64,000 nt of DNA from Mycolicibacterium parafortuitum (lineage in GTDB: Bacteria; Actinomycetota; Actinomycetes; Mycobacteriales; Mycobacteriaceae), in NCBI RefSeq assembly GCF_002086815.1, contig NZ_MVID01000009.1:62001-126000 (forward strand), in the 5' to 3' direction. The notes under the pieces were generated by a model. It searched no databases, had not been told where the DNA came from, and worked only from the letters and a program-made list of their open reading frames with translations. Below, one piece after another: positions 42,494-51,142 of the stretch (within the stretch, counting starts at the first letter, position 1; the number at the start of each line of letters is the position of its first letter). The position numbers and the translations under genes were made by a program.

Positions 42494-43138
42494 GTGCAGT
42501 TGGAGAACAGATTTACCGTCGACGCTCCGCTCGCCGCGGTGTGGTCAGCGCTGCAGGATCCGCAGGTGGTGGCGCCCTGCTTCCCCGGAGCTAGTCTCGG
42601 CGAGTGCAGCGGCGACTCGTTTACCGGTGACGTCAAACTCAAAGTCGGGCCCATCACGATGAACTATCAGGGCACAGGCACCTATATCGAACGCTCCGAA
42701 GAGAACCACACCGTCGTCATCGACGCTCGCGGGCGCGATTCCCGGGGACAGGGTACCGCCGCAGCCAAGGTGACAGGCACGCTGAAAGCGTTGCCCGACA
42801 ATATGACCGAGGTGACCATGATCGCCGATGTCGCGATAACCGGCCGGGCCGCCCAGTTCGGTCGCGCGGTCATCGTCGAGGTCGCCGACCGGATCGTCGC
42901 ACAGTTCGCGCAGCGGCTGGCCCGCACCCTGTCCGGGGGTGGCGCCACGGATCTGCCCTCTGACACGTTAAACGGCGTGCCCGCGCCGGTAATCGACGAC
43001 GCCGACTCACTCAACCTGATGTCGATCGTGGTGCTTCCCGGTCTCAAGCGGGCACTGCCCGTCGCTGCCAGCGCGGCTCAACTCGGCTTGTTGGCGGCCA
43101 TTCTGGTGGAGCTCCGCCGCGTCAGGCGGCGCGGATGA
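42494..43138 (+). CDS. CoxG-like SRPBCC protein (CO dehydrogenase subunit G family)
   Basis: A 214-residue SRPBCC-fold protein: LENRFTVDAPLAAVWSALQD (about 3-22), CFPGASLGECSGDSFTGDVK and GPITMNYQGTGTYIERSEEN are typical of CoxG. The C terminus has a predicted hydrophobic segment (about 185-205, ALPVAASAAQLGLLAAILVE). CoxG proteins are thought to anchor or couple the molybdenum enzyme to the membrane quinone pool. It is the first gene of the four-gene operon; the GTG start has GAGGAG upstream. Its stop overlaps the next ATG by 4 nt. Confidence 0.87.
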   Translation: MQLENRFTVDAPLAAVWSALQDPQVVAPCFPGASLGECSGDSFTGDVKLKVGPITMNYQGTGTYIERSEENHTVVIDARGRDSRGQGTAAAKVTGTLKALPDNMTEVTMIADVAITGRAAQFGRAVIVEVADRIVAQFAQRLARTLSGGGATDLPSDTLNGVPAPVIDDADSLNLMSIVVLPGLKRALPVAASAAQLGLLAAILVELRRVRRRG

Positions 43139-43974
43139 AGCCTGCACGATTCGCCTACTACCGGGCGTCAACCGTGGCCAGTGCGGTCGAACTGCTCGCG
43201 GAGTTCGGCGACGACGCCAAAGTCATCGCTGGCGGCCAGAGTCTGACCGCGATGATGGCGTTCCGATTAGCCCGCCCCGAACACCTCATCGACATCGCCC
43301 GCATCACAGGACTCTCCGACATCCGCCGCGAGGGCGACTGCCTGCGCATCGGAGCACTCGCCACCCACCGCGCCATCGAACGCGCTGATCTCGGTGAGGA
43401 TTTCAAAGTGCTGTCCCGTGCCATGCGGTGGGTGGGGCACCTGCCCATCCGGACCCGGGGCACCGTCGGCGGCAGCCTGGCACACGCGGACGCTACTGCC
43501 GAATGGTGCAGCCTGGCAAGGCTTCTCGATGCCGATATCGTCGCTCAAGGACCAGCGGGACAACGCCGCATACCGGCGTCGGATTTCTTCATCGCGCCCT
43601 ACACGACGGCGCTCGACCCGGCCGAAATCATCGTCGAGGTGGTGTTCCCCCGGCCTGCGCCCCGCGCCGCGCTGACCGAGTACGCGGACCGGCAGGGCGA
43701 TTTCGCGATCGTCTCCGCGGCGGTCGACCTCGATGGTTCGCCGCAGCATCCCGGTGTCCCGCGCGTGGTGCTCGGTGGCGTGGCGGGCACTCCGCTGTCG
43801 GTCGAGGTCTACGGGTCCTGCTGGAAGCCTAACTCCGCCAGTCGCTTCGCCGATCTCGCCGAGGCGGTCGCGGCCGGTATCGACCTGCGCGACGACGGAG
43901 GGTTTAGCGTCCACTACCGACGCGGGCTGGTCCGGACCCTGGTCGAGCGAGCGTGTGAGGAGGCGGCGGCGTGA
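43135..43974 (+). CDS. FAD-binding medium subunit of a xanthine dehydrogenase-family Mo enzyme
   Basis: A 279-residue CoxM/CutM-type subunit. FAD motifs are KVIAGGQSLTAMMAFRLARP (about 29-48) and IRTRGTVGGSLAHADATAEW (about 103-122). The chain carries electrons from Mo via the 2Fe-2S protein to FAD and on to the acceptor. Its ATG overlaps the CoxG-like stop (ATGA) and its stop overlaps the large-subunit GTG. The size is the family norm (about 280-290). Confidence 0.92.
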   Translation: MKPARFAYYRASTVASAVELLAEFGDDAKVIAGGQSLTAMMAFRLARPEHLIDIARITGLSDIRREGDCLRIGALATHRAIERADLGEDFKVLSRAMRWVGHLPIRTRGTVGGSLAHADATAEWCSLARLLDADIVAQGPAGQRRIPASDFFIAPYTTALDPAEIIVEVVFPRPAPRAALTEYADRQGDFAIVSAAVDLDGSPQHPGVPRVVLGGVAGTPLSVEVYGSCWKPNSASRFADLAEAVAAGIDLRDDGGFSVHYRRGLVRTLVERACEEAAA

Positions 43975-46352
43975 GCAGCCACAGGGACGCCGGCGGCGGA
44001 ACGTGGGTGGGCGCATCGGTGCAGCGCCGCGAGGATCCGCGTCTGACGACCGGGCGTGGCCGCTACGTCGACGACCTCTCTGTGCCCGGCATGTTGCACG
44101 CACAGTTCGTCCGCAGCACCGAGGCGCACGCCCGTATCGTCTCGGTCGACCTGAGCGAGGTGCGCGCCACTCCCGGGGTGGTTGCCGCATTCACTGCGTC
44201 AGATCTCGCAATGGCTGACCTGGTGGCGCGTTTGGAGCGGCCTGAGAGTGAATATCGCACCACCGCCATGCCGATTCTGGCGCGCGACGTCGTCCGATTC
44301 GTCGGCGAGCCGATTGCCATCGTCATCGCTGCAGACCCTTACACCGCCGAGGACGGACTCGAAGCAGCAGTAGTCGAGTACGACCCTCTGCCGCCGGTCA
44401 TGACCGAGGACGCGGCACTCTCCCCCAGCTCCCTACAGCTGCACGCCGAAGCCGCCGACAACACTTTCGTCGACGTCACGATGTTCGCCACCGAGGGTAT
44501 CGACGAGATTTTCGCCAACGCCTACGCGGTCATCGAGGTCGAGCACCGCAGCGGCCGGCAGAACGCGGTGCCGATGGAAACCCGCGGCGTGCTCGCTGAA
44601 TGGATCGACCGCGACGAGCAGCTACTCATCCAGGTCTCCACGCAGATTCCCCACATCTTGCGGGACGCATTCGCCAACAGCGCCGGTATCGACCAACGCC
44701 AAATTCGAGTGGTCACACCGGACATTGGCGGCGGATTCGGGCAGAAGGCCGCCGTGGGGCGGGAAGAGCTGGCAACTTCGGCGTCTGCATTGCGGCTGCG
44801 TCGCCCGGTGAAGTGGATCGAGGACCGTCGCGACAATCTCACGGCATCCTTCCTCGCCCGCGAGCAGCACTTCAAGACACGCGGCGCCTTCGACCAGGAC
44901 GGCAGGCTCCTCGCGCTCGACAACGACGTGATCTGCGATATGGGCGCTTACTCGGTGTTCCCGTTCACCGCCGCGATCGAGCCGATGATGGCCGCCACCG
45001 AATTGCCCGGCGTGTACAAGGTTCCGGCCTACCGGATCCGGTCTCGTGCCATCGCGACGAACAAGGCACCGACCGCCGCCTACCGCGGGGTCAGTCGCCC
45101 GCAGTGCGTCACGGTGATGGAACTCCTGATGGAACGGGCCGCCCGGAAGCTGGGCATCGATGCGCTGGATCTCCGGCGGCGGAACCTGATTACGGTGTTC
45201 CCCTACCGCGGTGTCAACGACATCACCTACGATCCGGGCTCATACCTCGAATCGCTCAACCTGTGCGAGCAGACGCTTCGAGACGAAGGTTGGTACGAGC
45301 GCAAACGTGAGGCCGCCGAGCAGGGCAGAATTCTCGGCATCGGTTACGCGTGTTACTCCGAGCGGACAGGTTTAGCCTCCGGTGCCTTCATCGAGCGAAA
45401 ACCCCGGGTACTCGTCTCGTTCGACCTCTCGGACATCACGATGGACACCTCAGGGTCGGTGCGTGTGACAACCGGGACCCTGTCCCACGGTCAGAGCCAC
45501 GAAACCACCATGGCCCAGATCGTCGCGGATCGACTCGGCATCCCGATGGACAAGATCAAGGTGATGCAGGGCGATACCGACAAGATCACCTACGGGTTCG
45601 GGTCGTTCGCCAGCCGCTCGATCACCATCGGGGGAAGCGCGGTCGCGCTCGCCGCCGACAAGCTGGGTGATCAATTGTGCGCGCTGGCAGCGCATCTGAT
45701 GGAGGTCGACATCGACTCGGTCGAACTGGACGGAGACAGCGGTGTCCGGCTGCGCAAGGAACCCTCCAAGCGGATGTCGTTCTCGGAACTCGCTTTCGTG
45801 GCCTACCTGCAATCGTCAAGGCTTCCGAAGGACATTGGCCCGGGACTTCGCGCGTCCGCAAGTTTCGACCTGGCGGCAGAAGGGGTGTTCTCCAACGCGA
45901 CCCACGGTGTCGTGGTCGAACTCGACCGGGGCACGGGAGGAATCCAGATCCTGCGGTACGTCTGCGTCGAGGATGTCGGCGTGGCGATCAACCCTCAGGT
46001 CGTCGAAGGGCAGGCCCGCGGAGGTATTGCCCAGGGCATCGCCAGCACGCTGTACGAACAAGTCGTCTACGACTCCAACGGACAGCCGTTGTGCCCGACA
46101 TTCATGGAATACAAAGTTCCGACGGCCATGGAGATCCCCGACATCCGGATCGAGCATCTCGAGACTCCGAGTGCGCTGACCGAAACCGGCGCCAAGGGCG
46201 CTGGGGAGGGCGGCACGATCGGCGTGGCCGGCGCGATCCTCAACGCCGTCAACGACGGCCTTCGCCACACCGGAGTGGAACTCGACAGCACTCCGATTTC
46301 TCGCGAGCTGGTGTACCGAGCGCTGGAGTATTCTGGGAGCAGCAATGTCTGA
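43971..46352 (+). CDS. Molybdopterin-binding large subunit, xanthine dehydrogenase/CO dehydrogenase family
   Basis: A 793-residue catalytic subunit. The Mo cofactor site shows VTPDIGGGFGQKAAVGREEL (about 245-264), APTAAYRGVSRPQCVTVMEL (about 364-383) and the active-site Glu in ETGAKGAGEGGTIGVAGAIL (about 738-757). The loop AYRGVSR differs from AYxCSFR, where aerobic CO dehydrogenases hold copper on Cys; so the substrate is not CO but likely an aromatic, N-heteroaromatic or aldehyde compound. The reaction is hydroxylation with water-derived oxygen. The GTG start overlaps the preceding stop. Confidence 0.93.
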   Translation: MSSHRDAGGGTWVGASVQRREDPRLTTGRGRYVDDLSVPGMLHAQFVRSTEAHARIVSVDLSEVRATPGVVAAFTASDLAMADLVARLERPESEYRTTAMPILARDVVRFVGEPIAIVIAADPYTAEDGLEAAVVEYDPLPPVMTEDAALSPSSLQLHAEAADNTFVDVTMFATEGIDEIFANAYAVIEVEHRSGRQNAVPMETRGVLAEWIDRDEQLLIQVSTQIPHILRDAFANSAGIDQRQIRVVTPDIGGGFGQKAAVGREELATSASALRLRRPVKWIEDRRDNLTASFLAREQHFKTRGAFDQDGRLLALDNDVICDMGAYSVFPFTAAIEPMMAATELPGVYKVPAYRIRSRAIATNKAPTAAYRGVSRPQCVTVMELLMERAARKLGIDALDLRRRNLITVFPYRGVNDITYDPGSYLESLNLCEQTLRDEGWYERKREAAEQGRILGIGYACYSERTGLASGAFIERKPRVLVSFDLSDITMDTSGSVRVTTGTLSHGQSHETTMAQIVADRLGIPMDKIKVMQGDTDKITYGFGSFASRSITIGGSAVALAADKLGDQLCALAAHLMEVDIDSVELDGDSGVRLRKEPSKRMSFSELAFVAYLQSSRLPKDIGPGLRASASFDLAAEGVFSNATHGVVVELDRGTGGIQILRYVCVEDVGVAINPQVVEGQARGGIAQGIASTLYEQVVYDSNGQPLCPTFMEYKVPTAMEIPDIRIEHLETPSALTETGAKGAGEGGTIGVAGAILNAVNDGLRHTGVELDSTPISRELVYRALEYSGSSNV

Positions 46353-46833
46353 CGTTCAGTTGATCGAATTGTCCGTCAACGGGCAGCGTTACGAGGCGAT
46401 CGTCGAGCCGCGTCGCACACTGGTGGATGTGTTGCGTCACGATCTCGGACTTACCGGTACCCACGTCGGTTGTGAGCACGGAATCTGCGGTGCCTGCACG
46501 ATTCTGATCGACGGCGCGCCAGCGCGGGCATGCCTGATGTTCGCCGCGCAGGCCGAAGGGTGCGAGATCCGCACCGTCGAGTCGCTCGCCCACGAAGACG
46601 GTTCGATGAACGATCTGCAGCAGTGCTTCTCGGCACATCACGGACTCCAGTGTGGATTCTGCACTCCGGGCTTCCTGATGCTGGCCGAGGGGTTTCTCGC
46701 CGAAGCACCGGACGCCACCCGCGAGGAGATCCGGGAAGTGGTGGCGTCGAACCTGTGTCGCTGCACCGGATATCAGACCATAGTCGATGCCATTGAGGAC
46801 TGCGCGGCTCGGCGTCGGCGCGCCTGCGACTGA
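46345..46833 (+). CDS. 2Fe-2S small subunit of the Mo hydroxylase
   Basis: A 162-residue CoxS/CutS-type protein carrying two 2Fe-2S clusters. The plant ferredoxin-type cluster is CEHGICGACTILIDG (about 44-58) with a later Cys near 66. The helical cluster is CGFCTPGFLMLAEG (about 104-117) and CRCTGYQTI (about 137-145). It transfers electrons from molybdenum to FAD. It overlaps the large-subunit gene by 8 nt. Its stop is 1 nt from the stop of the convergent GntR gene. Confidence 0.95.
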   Translation: MSDVQLIELSVNGQRYEAIVEPRRTLVDVLRHDLGLTGTHVGCEHGICGACTILIDGAPARACLMFAAQAEGCEIRTVESLAHEDGSMNDLQQCFSAHHGLQCGFCTPGFLMLAEGFLAEAPDATREEIREVVASNLCRCTGYQTIVDAIEDCAARRRRACD

Positions 46834-46834
46834 G

Positions 46835-47470
46835 TCAGTCGTGGCTGTGGCCGAGGATGTGCTCGCGCATCATTTGGCCGGCCAGTTCGCCGTCACGCTT
46901 TTCCAGAGCGTCAATGAGCCGCTCATGTTGCAAGAATGAGTCGCCGTGCTTGCGGGCGGTCATCGGCCCGTGCAGGATCGATTGCCACAGCAACCGCATG
47001 ATGGACAGAAGGATCGGTGACTCCGCGCATTCGTAGACCTTGAAATGGAAGGCCCGGTTGGCCTCTGCATAGCGCGGGTCGTCGTCGCTCATGTCCTTCA
47101 TCACGGCGTTCAGCGCGCGGAGTTCGGCGATCTGCTCGTCGGTGATGACCGCCGCGGCGAACTTTGCCCCCAATGCTTCCAGGGCCGCCCGGATGTCGGC
47201 GTTCTCGCGTTGCATACCCACGCTCGACTTAGCGACGACGGCGCCGCGGTGCGGGTCGATGGTGACGAGGCCCTCTGATTCCAGCCGTTTGAGTGCTTCT
47301 CGCACCGGCGTCTGGCTGACACCGAACTTGGCACCGATGTCACGCTGGCGTAGTGCGTCACCGGGTTGAACCTCGCCACCGATGATCATTTGCCGCATCA
47401 GCGCGCACACGACGTCAGCTTTGGACGAGAAGACCGGAGCCGAAAAACCGGCCATCGGCTCAGATGTCAT
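46835..47470 (-). CDS. GntR-family (FCD) transcriptional regulator
   Basis: A 211-residue FadR-subfamily regulator. The N-terminal wHTH is RQMIIGGEVQPGDALRQRDI, then VSQTPVREALKRLESEGLVT (about 25-66). The C-terminal FCD domain is all-helical (ALEALGAKFAAAVITDEQIA, HFKVYECAESPILLSIMRLL, HERLIDALEKRDGELAGQMM) with the metal/ligand-binding His and Asp typical of the family. GGAGGT lies 8 nt before the ATG. It is the final gene of the minus-strand cluster. Its probable operator TGRTATAYCA occurs in front of three transcription units in the cluster. Confidence 0.93.
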   Translation of the reverse strand: MTSEPMAGFSAPVFSSKADVVCALMRQMIIGGEVQPGDALRQRDIGAKFGVSQTPVREALKRLESEGLVTIDPHRGAVVAKSSVGMQRENADIRAALEALGAKFAAAVITDEQIAELRALNAVMKDMSDDDPRYAEANRAFHFKVYECAESPILLSIMRLLWQSILHGPMTARKHGDSFLQHERLIDALEKRDGELAGQMMREHILGHSHD

Positions 47471-47543
47471 GCGAGACCTCCCACGTCCCCCCATACCACG
47501 CACTGCCCCGACGATCGATCGTATAACAAATCGATCTCATGGT

Positions 47544-48353
47544 TCACCGGGAGCCGACCCATCCGGCCAGCCGGCGATCGAGCGGTCTGAACACGACGTA
47601 CTCCAGGGTTCGCATAATCACGACGAAGATCAACGCATACGCCATCATCTCGGCGGGGCGTAATAGCCGGAACGAGTAGTAGATCTGCGCTCCAACACCA
47701 TTGGGCTGCGTGAGTGCCTCCATCAGGACGACGATCTTCCACGAGAACGCGAGCGAGGTGCGCATGGATGCCAACGCGATCGGGGCGATTTGGCGACCCA
47801 GCACGTCGACGAAGTACGAGCGGCGCGACAGCTTGTAGACGCGGCTCATCTCGTCGAGGTTGCGATCCCGGTTGCGCACACCGCTGTCGGCGCCATGCAC
47901 GACGAACGGGATCACTGCCAGCACCAGCGCCAGCATCCCGACTTCCTGATCGGTGCCGAGCAATAGCACCGCGAAGATGAAGTACATCGGGTCCGGGATG
48001 GCCAGGCCGACCACGACGAGTGGTCTCGCGAACGCTTCGAAGGGCCGCCACAGCCCCATCGCTGATCCGATGAGAATTCCGAGAATCGTCGCGAGGACGA
48101 ACGCCACCATCAACCGGAGCAGGGTGACGCCGAGATCGCTGTATGTGCTCGACCGTCCGAGGAGCGAGAGGATGGCCTTCGCAATCGCGGGGATGCCGGG
48201 AACCCATCCTGACGACATCCACGCCACCACCTGCCATCCGGCGACGATCAGCGCGAGCGCGACGATGACGGACAATGGTCTGGCTTTTCCGTGGCTGTCT
48301 CCGGCGTTCACCGCCTGTGCGCCCAGCGGATCGGTGGTGTCCAGGGTGCTCAC
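47544..48353 (-). CDS. ABC transporter permease (nitrate/sulfonate/taurine type)
   Basis: A 269-residue inner-membrane permease with about 6 TM helices (first RPLSVIVALALIVAGWQVVA, about 25-44) and the permease region GADSGVRNRDRNLDEMSRVY (about 155-174) that contacts the ATPase. The family imports sulfonates, nitrate, thiamine precursors or aromatic acids with a lipoprotein binding protein. It is the last importer gene, overlapping the ATPase (ATGA). One of two different permeases in the cluster, so the channel is a heterodimer. Confidence 0.9.
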   Translation of the reverse strand: MSTLDTTDPLGAQAVNAGDSHGKARPLSVIVALALIVAGWQVVAWMSSGWVPGIPAIAKAILSLLGRSSTYSDLGVTLLRLMVAFVLATILGILIGSAMGLWRPFEAFARPLVVVGLAIPDPMYFIFAVLLLGTDQEVGMLALVLAVIPFVVHGADSGVRNRDRNLDEMSRVYKLSRRSYFVDVLGRQIAPIALASMRTSLAFSWKIVVLMEALTQPNGVGAQIYYSFRLLRPAEMMAYALIFVVIMRTLEYVVFRPLDRRLAGWVGSR

Positions 48354-49141
48354 TCGGAGCCCCAGACCTGCAGCACTCGGCGCACCACTTCGCCCTCCAA
48401 TTGCGATAGTTCGGGCCCGTCGTAGTTACGCGGTCTGGGCAGATCGACATCGATGGTTTCGATCAGGGAGGCGGGGCCCTTGGTGAAGAGTGCCACCCGG
48501 TCGGCCAGGAAGAGGGACTCACGGATCGAGTGGGTGACGAACACGAACGTCCGGTTGGTGCGCTTCCACACCTCGAGCAACTCGGCACGCATGGTGCGTG
48601 CAGTGACTTCGTCGAGGGTTCCGAACGGCTCGTCCATGAGCACTACGTCTGAATCGATCGACAGCGCGCGTGAGATCGACGCCCGCTGCCGCTGGCCACC
48701 CGAGAGTTGGTTGGGCCAGCGATCTCGCAGATGGTTGATCTGGAGCATGGACAGGTACTCGGTAATCCGGTGTTCCCACTCGGATTTCGGGATCGTGGTG
48801 GCAGCCAGCACGGTTTCGATGTTCTGTGCCACCGTCAGCCACGGCAGCAGCCGGTGTTCCTGGAAGACATATCCGATCGACGGAGTGCCTGCCCGGGTTC
48901 GCCGACCAACAGGTTGCCCGCCGACGGTGATGCTGCCCTGCGAAACACCGAGCAGTCCTGCTGCCGCTTGCAGCAGTGTCGACTTGCCGCAACCGCTGGG
49001 CCCCAGGATGGCGAGGAACTCGCCCGCCCGGACATCGAGGCTGATGTCCTCGACGGCAACCGCACCGTTGGGGTAGGTGATCTCGACATTACGGAAGGCG
49101 ATCTGCGGCAGGCCTTCTCGACTCCGCGCCTCAACGGACAT
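48350..49141 (-). CDS. ABC transporter ATP-binding protein
   Basis: A 263-residue ATPase: Walker A GPSGCGKSTLLQAAAG (about 50-65), Q-loop VFQEHRLLPWLTVAQNIETV (about 92-111), signature LSGGQRQRASISRALSI (about 146-162), Walker B VVLMDEPFGTLDEVTARTMR (about 166-185) and switch His in FVTHSIRESLFLADR (about 200-214). It matches the SsuB/TauB group. The ORF opens upstream (49201), but this ATG starts the family alignment and overlaps the next permease gene by 11 nt. Confidence 0.95.
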   Translation of the reverse strand: MSVEARSREGLPQIAFRNVEITYPNGAVAVEDISLDVRAGEFLAILGPSGCGKSTLLQAAAGLLGVSQGSITVGGQPVGRRTRAGTPSIGYVFQEHRLLPWLTVAQNIETVLAATTIPKSEWEHRITEYLSMLQINHLRDRWPNQLSGGQRQRASISRALSIDSDVVLMDEPFGTLDEVTARTMRAELLEVWKRTNRTFVFVTHSIRESLFLADRVALFTKGPASLIETIDVDLPRPRNYDGPELSQLEGEVVRRVLQVWGSE

Positions 49142-49985
49142 CTTGGAACCTCCAGCGCATGAAGTGGTTCTCCAACGGGCGGAGCACCAGATACTCGACA
49201 AACAGCAAGATGACGATGAAGGTCAGGATCCACAGGACCACCTCGTCGATGAGGAACCGGTCGTAGGCCTTCGTGAACTGCGCGCCCATGCCACTGTTGA
49301 CGGCGAAGACCTCGGCGAGAACCACGACGCGCCAAGCATGCGCATTCTCGCTGCGCATCGCCGCGAAGGCATAGGGAGTCAGCTGTGGTACCACGACTTT
49401 GCGAAGCCGTCGGGCATAGGAGAAGTTGTAAACGTCGGCCATGCCGTCGAGCTTCGGGTCCATCAGTTGGAGCCCACCTCGCAGTGTGAGCACCATGAAC
49501 GGCCAGATGACCAGAACCACCACCGCGTACACGCCGACCTCGGAGCGGTGGAAGATGAACAGCGCCAGCAGCGCGGCCACGGTACTGGGGATCGCGATCG
49601 CCAGCGACACATACACGTCGACGATCTGACCGACCAGCCCCCCGCGCCTACTGAGGATCGCTCCGATCAGGCCGAGGACAAGTCCGATGGCCACCGATAT
49701 GACCACCCGCAAGAATGTCGCGCCGATGTTCTGGTAGATCGCCGGATTGGTGTAGAAATCCTCTGCCGCGTCAGCAACCTCCGAGATGGTGGGCAGCAGT
49801 CCAGAACTGCTGCTCCACACATGCCACGCGAGAACGACCAGGGCCAGTGACAGTAGGGACAACAGGGTGTCGCGAAGACGAGCCGCGGCGGAACGATTCC
49901 GCCGCGGCCGCTTCGCATTCCTGGCGCCAGCGGTCCCCGCAGCATCCACGGAAGCCTTTGACAGCACGCCAGGTCGCGGGGTCAC
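49131..49985 (-). CDS. ABC transporter permease (nitrate/sulfonate/taurine type)
   Basis: A 284-residue permease with about 6 TM helices; the first is about 42-62 (LSLALVVLAWHVWSSSSGLL). Its cytoplasmic coupling loop is LDGMADVYNFSYARRLRKVV (about 180-199). It pairs with the permease at 47544. The GTG start overlaps the binding-protein stop (GTGA). A basic N-terminal tail (AKRPRRNRSAAARLR) precedes TM1. Confidence 0.9.
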   Translation of the reverse strand: MTPRPGVLSKASVDAAGTAGARNAKRPRRNRSAAARLRDTLLSLLSLALVVLAWHVWSSSSGLLPTISEVADAAEDFYTNPAIYQNIGATFLRVVISVAIGLVLGLIGAILSRRGGLVGQIVDVYVSLAIAIPSTVAALLALFIFHRSEVGVYAVVVLVIWPFMVLTLRGGLQLMDPKLDGMADVYNFSYARRLRKVVVPQLTPYAFAAMRSENAHAWRVVVLAEVFAVNSGMGAQFTKAYDRFLIDEVVLWILTFIVILLFVEYLVLRPLENHFMRWRFQDVR

Positions 49986-51004
49986 GACTGTTCGAGGTCA
50001 ACCGCGACCGGCTGTGCGGGCATCGCCTCGATGAGCAGTTTGCGATCGGCGAACAGCTGCAGCCACTGCATCGTCCCGTCGACGTCTTGCTGCGACCAGT
50101 CCGTGGGGTAGCAAGGCAGATCTGCACAGTACTTCACGAAGGCATCAAGCTCGGCCTCGTCACGTAGAGCCAGAATGTCCGCGTACTTCTGCTCTTTGAG
50201 GATCTCGTAATTGCTGTCGCCGATCACCTTCACCGCTTCAAACCATGCGTCCCTGGCCTTGATCGCGAGATCCCGGTTCTGATCCAGCCATTCCGTTCGC
50301 GCGGCCAGCAGTGCCAGATTCGGTGAGTATCCGCCGGTGTGCTCCGCCCAGGCCTTGGCCGGCTGGAAGATGTACTTGCCGGGGCCGATCATGGTGGCGC
50401 GCAGAGCGAACGGCTCGTAGTCGAAGATCGCGTCCACCTGACCGGCCGCCATCAACTCGGGCAGTGCTGCCGCGCCGGCCTCGCGCAGGTCGAGATCGTT
50501 GCTGATGTTGATGCCGTAGAGCTCTTCGAACATGACGTTGATGGCCGTGGTCGTACCGGTGTCCATTCCGAAGTGTCCGACGCGCCTGCCGCGCAGGCCT
50601 TCCGGATCGTTGATCCCAGAAGAGTCGGAAGCGACCACACCGGTCATCATGTTGAGCGCCCCGGCGAACCCCACAGCGTTCTTGCCTTCCTGCTGGGCGA
50701 TCGCGAGGCTGATGCCGTCCTGATCGGTGGCGATGTCGCTCTCGCCCAGGAGGAATGTACTCAGGCTGGCGTCCGGATCGACGACGACCTGTTCGGCCTT
50801 GAAGCCGAATTTCTCATCGATTCCCTGATCAATCATGATCTGCAGGGGAATCGAGGCGGGGTCGGACTCCAGGACCTGGAACCGCACTACAGGCAGGCTG
50901 TTGTCGCCGCTGGCATTTCCACCGCCGTCGCCCCCGCAGGCGGTGGTCATCAGCAGCATTGCGCCGAGGGCTGCGGTGGCGAACTTCTTTCCGAATTGAG
51001 GCAT
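49982..51004 (-). CDS. ABC transporter substrate-binding lipoprotein (NMT1/THI5-like)
   Basis: A 340-residue periplasmic-type binding protein with a lipoprotein signal (residues 1-22, lipobox MTTAC at about 19-23, followed by Gly-rich GGDGGGNASG). The mature domain has VLESDPASIPLQIMIDQGID (about 44-63), DPEGLRGRRVGHFGMDTG (about 132-149) and LMAAGQVDAIFDYEPFALRA (about 184-203), as in NMT1-like periplasmic proteins. It captures the substrate at the outer face of the membrane. The ligand is unknown but is likely the catabolised compound. It starts 138 nt downstream of the alpha/beta hydrolase stop. Confidence 0.9.
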   Translation of the reverse strand: MPQFGKKFATAALGAMLLMTTACGGDGGGNASGDNSLPVVRFQVLESDPASIPLQIMIDQGIDEKFGFKAEQVVVDPDASLSTFLLGESDIATDQDGISLAIAQQEGKNAVGFAGALNMMTGVVASDSSGINDPEGLRGRRVGHFGMDTGTTTAINVMFEELYGINISNDLDLREAGAAALPELMAAGQVDAIFDYEPFALRATMIGPGKYIFQPAKAWAEHTGGYSPNLALLAARTEWLDQNRDLAIKARDAWFEAVKVIGDSNYEILKEQKYADILALRDEAELDAFVKYCADLPCYPTDWSQQDVDGTMQWLQLFADRKLLIEAMPAQPVAVDLEQS

Positions 51005-51070
51005 CGCTTGAACTCCCTGTTGCAGACCCAGATCCCGTTCAGCACGGGCGATGGGTGGACCTTATCTGGT

Positions 51071-51086
51071 GCATGGTATGTAATGT
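51071..51086 (-). promoter_or_regulatory. Degenerate GntR-box-like site before the binding-protein gene
   Basis: On the minus strand the sequence reads CATTACATACCATGC, 9 of 11 core positions similar to ATGATATACCA. It lies about 67 nt before the ATG at 51004. The match is weak, so this may be an unrelated site. Confidence 0.3.
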
Positions 51087-51142
51087 TTCATTTCGCGCGG
51101 ATTACCTAGGGTTACTTCTGAGGTCGAGTCTGTGAGAGCCGA

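Noticed and set aside
46835..46855. Terminator between the convergent CoxS-like and GntR genes
   Set aside because: The stops are 1 nt apart and no stem-loop is visible there.
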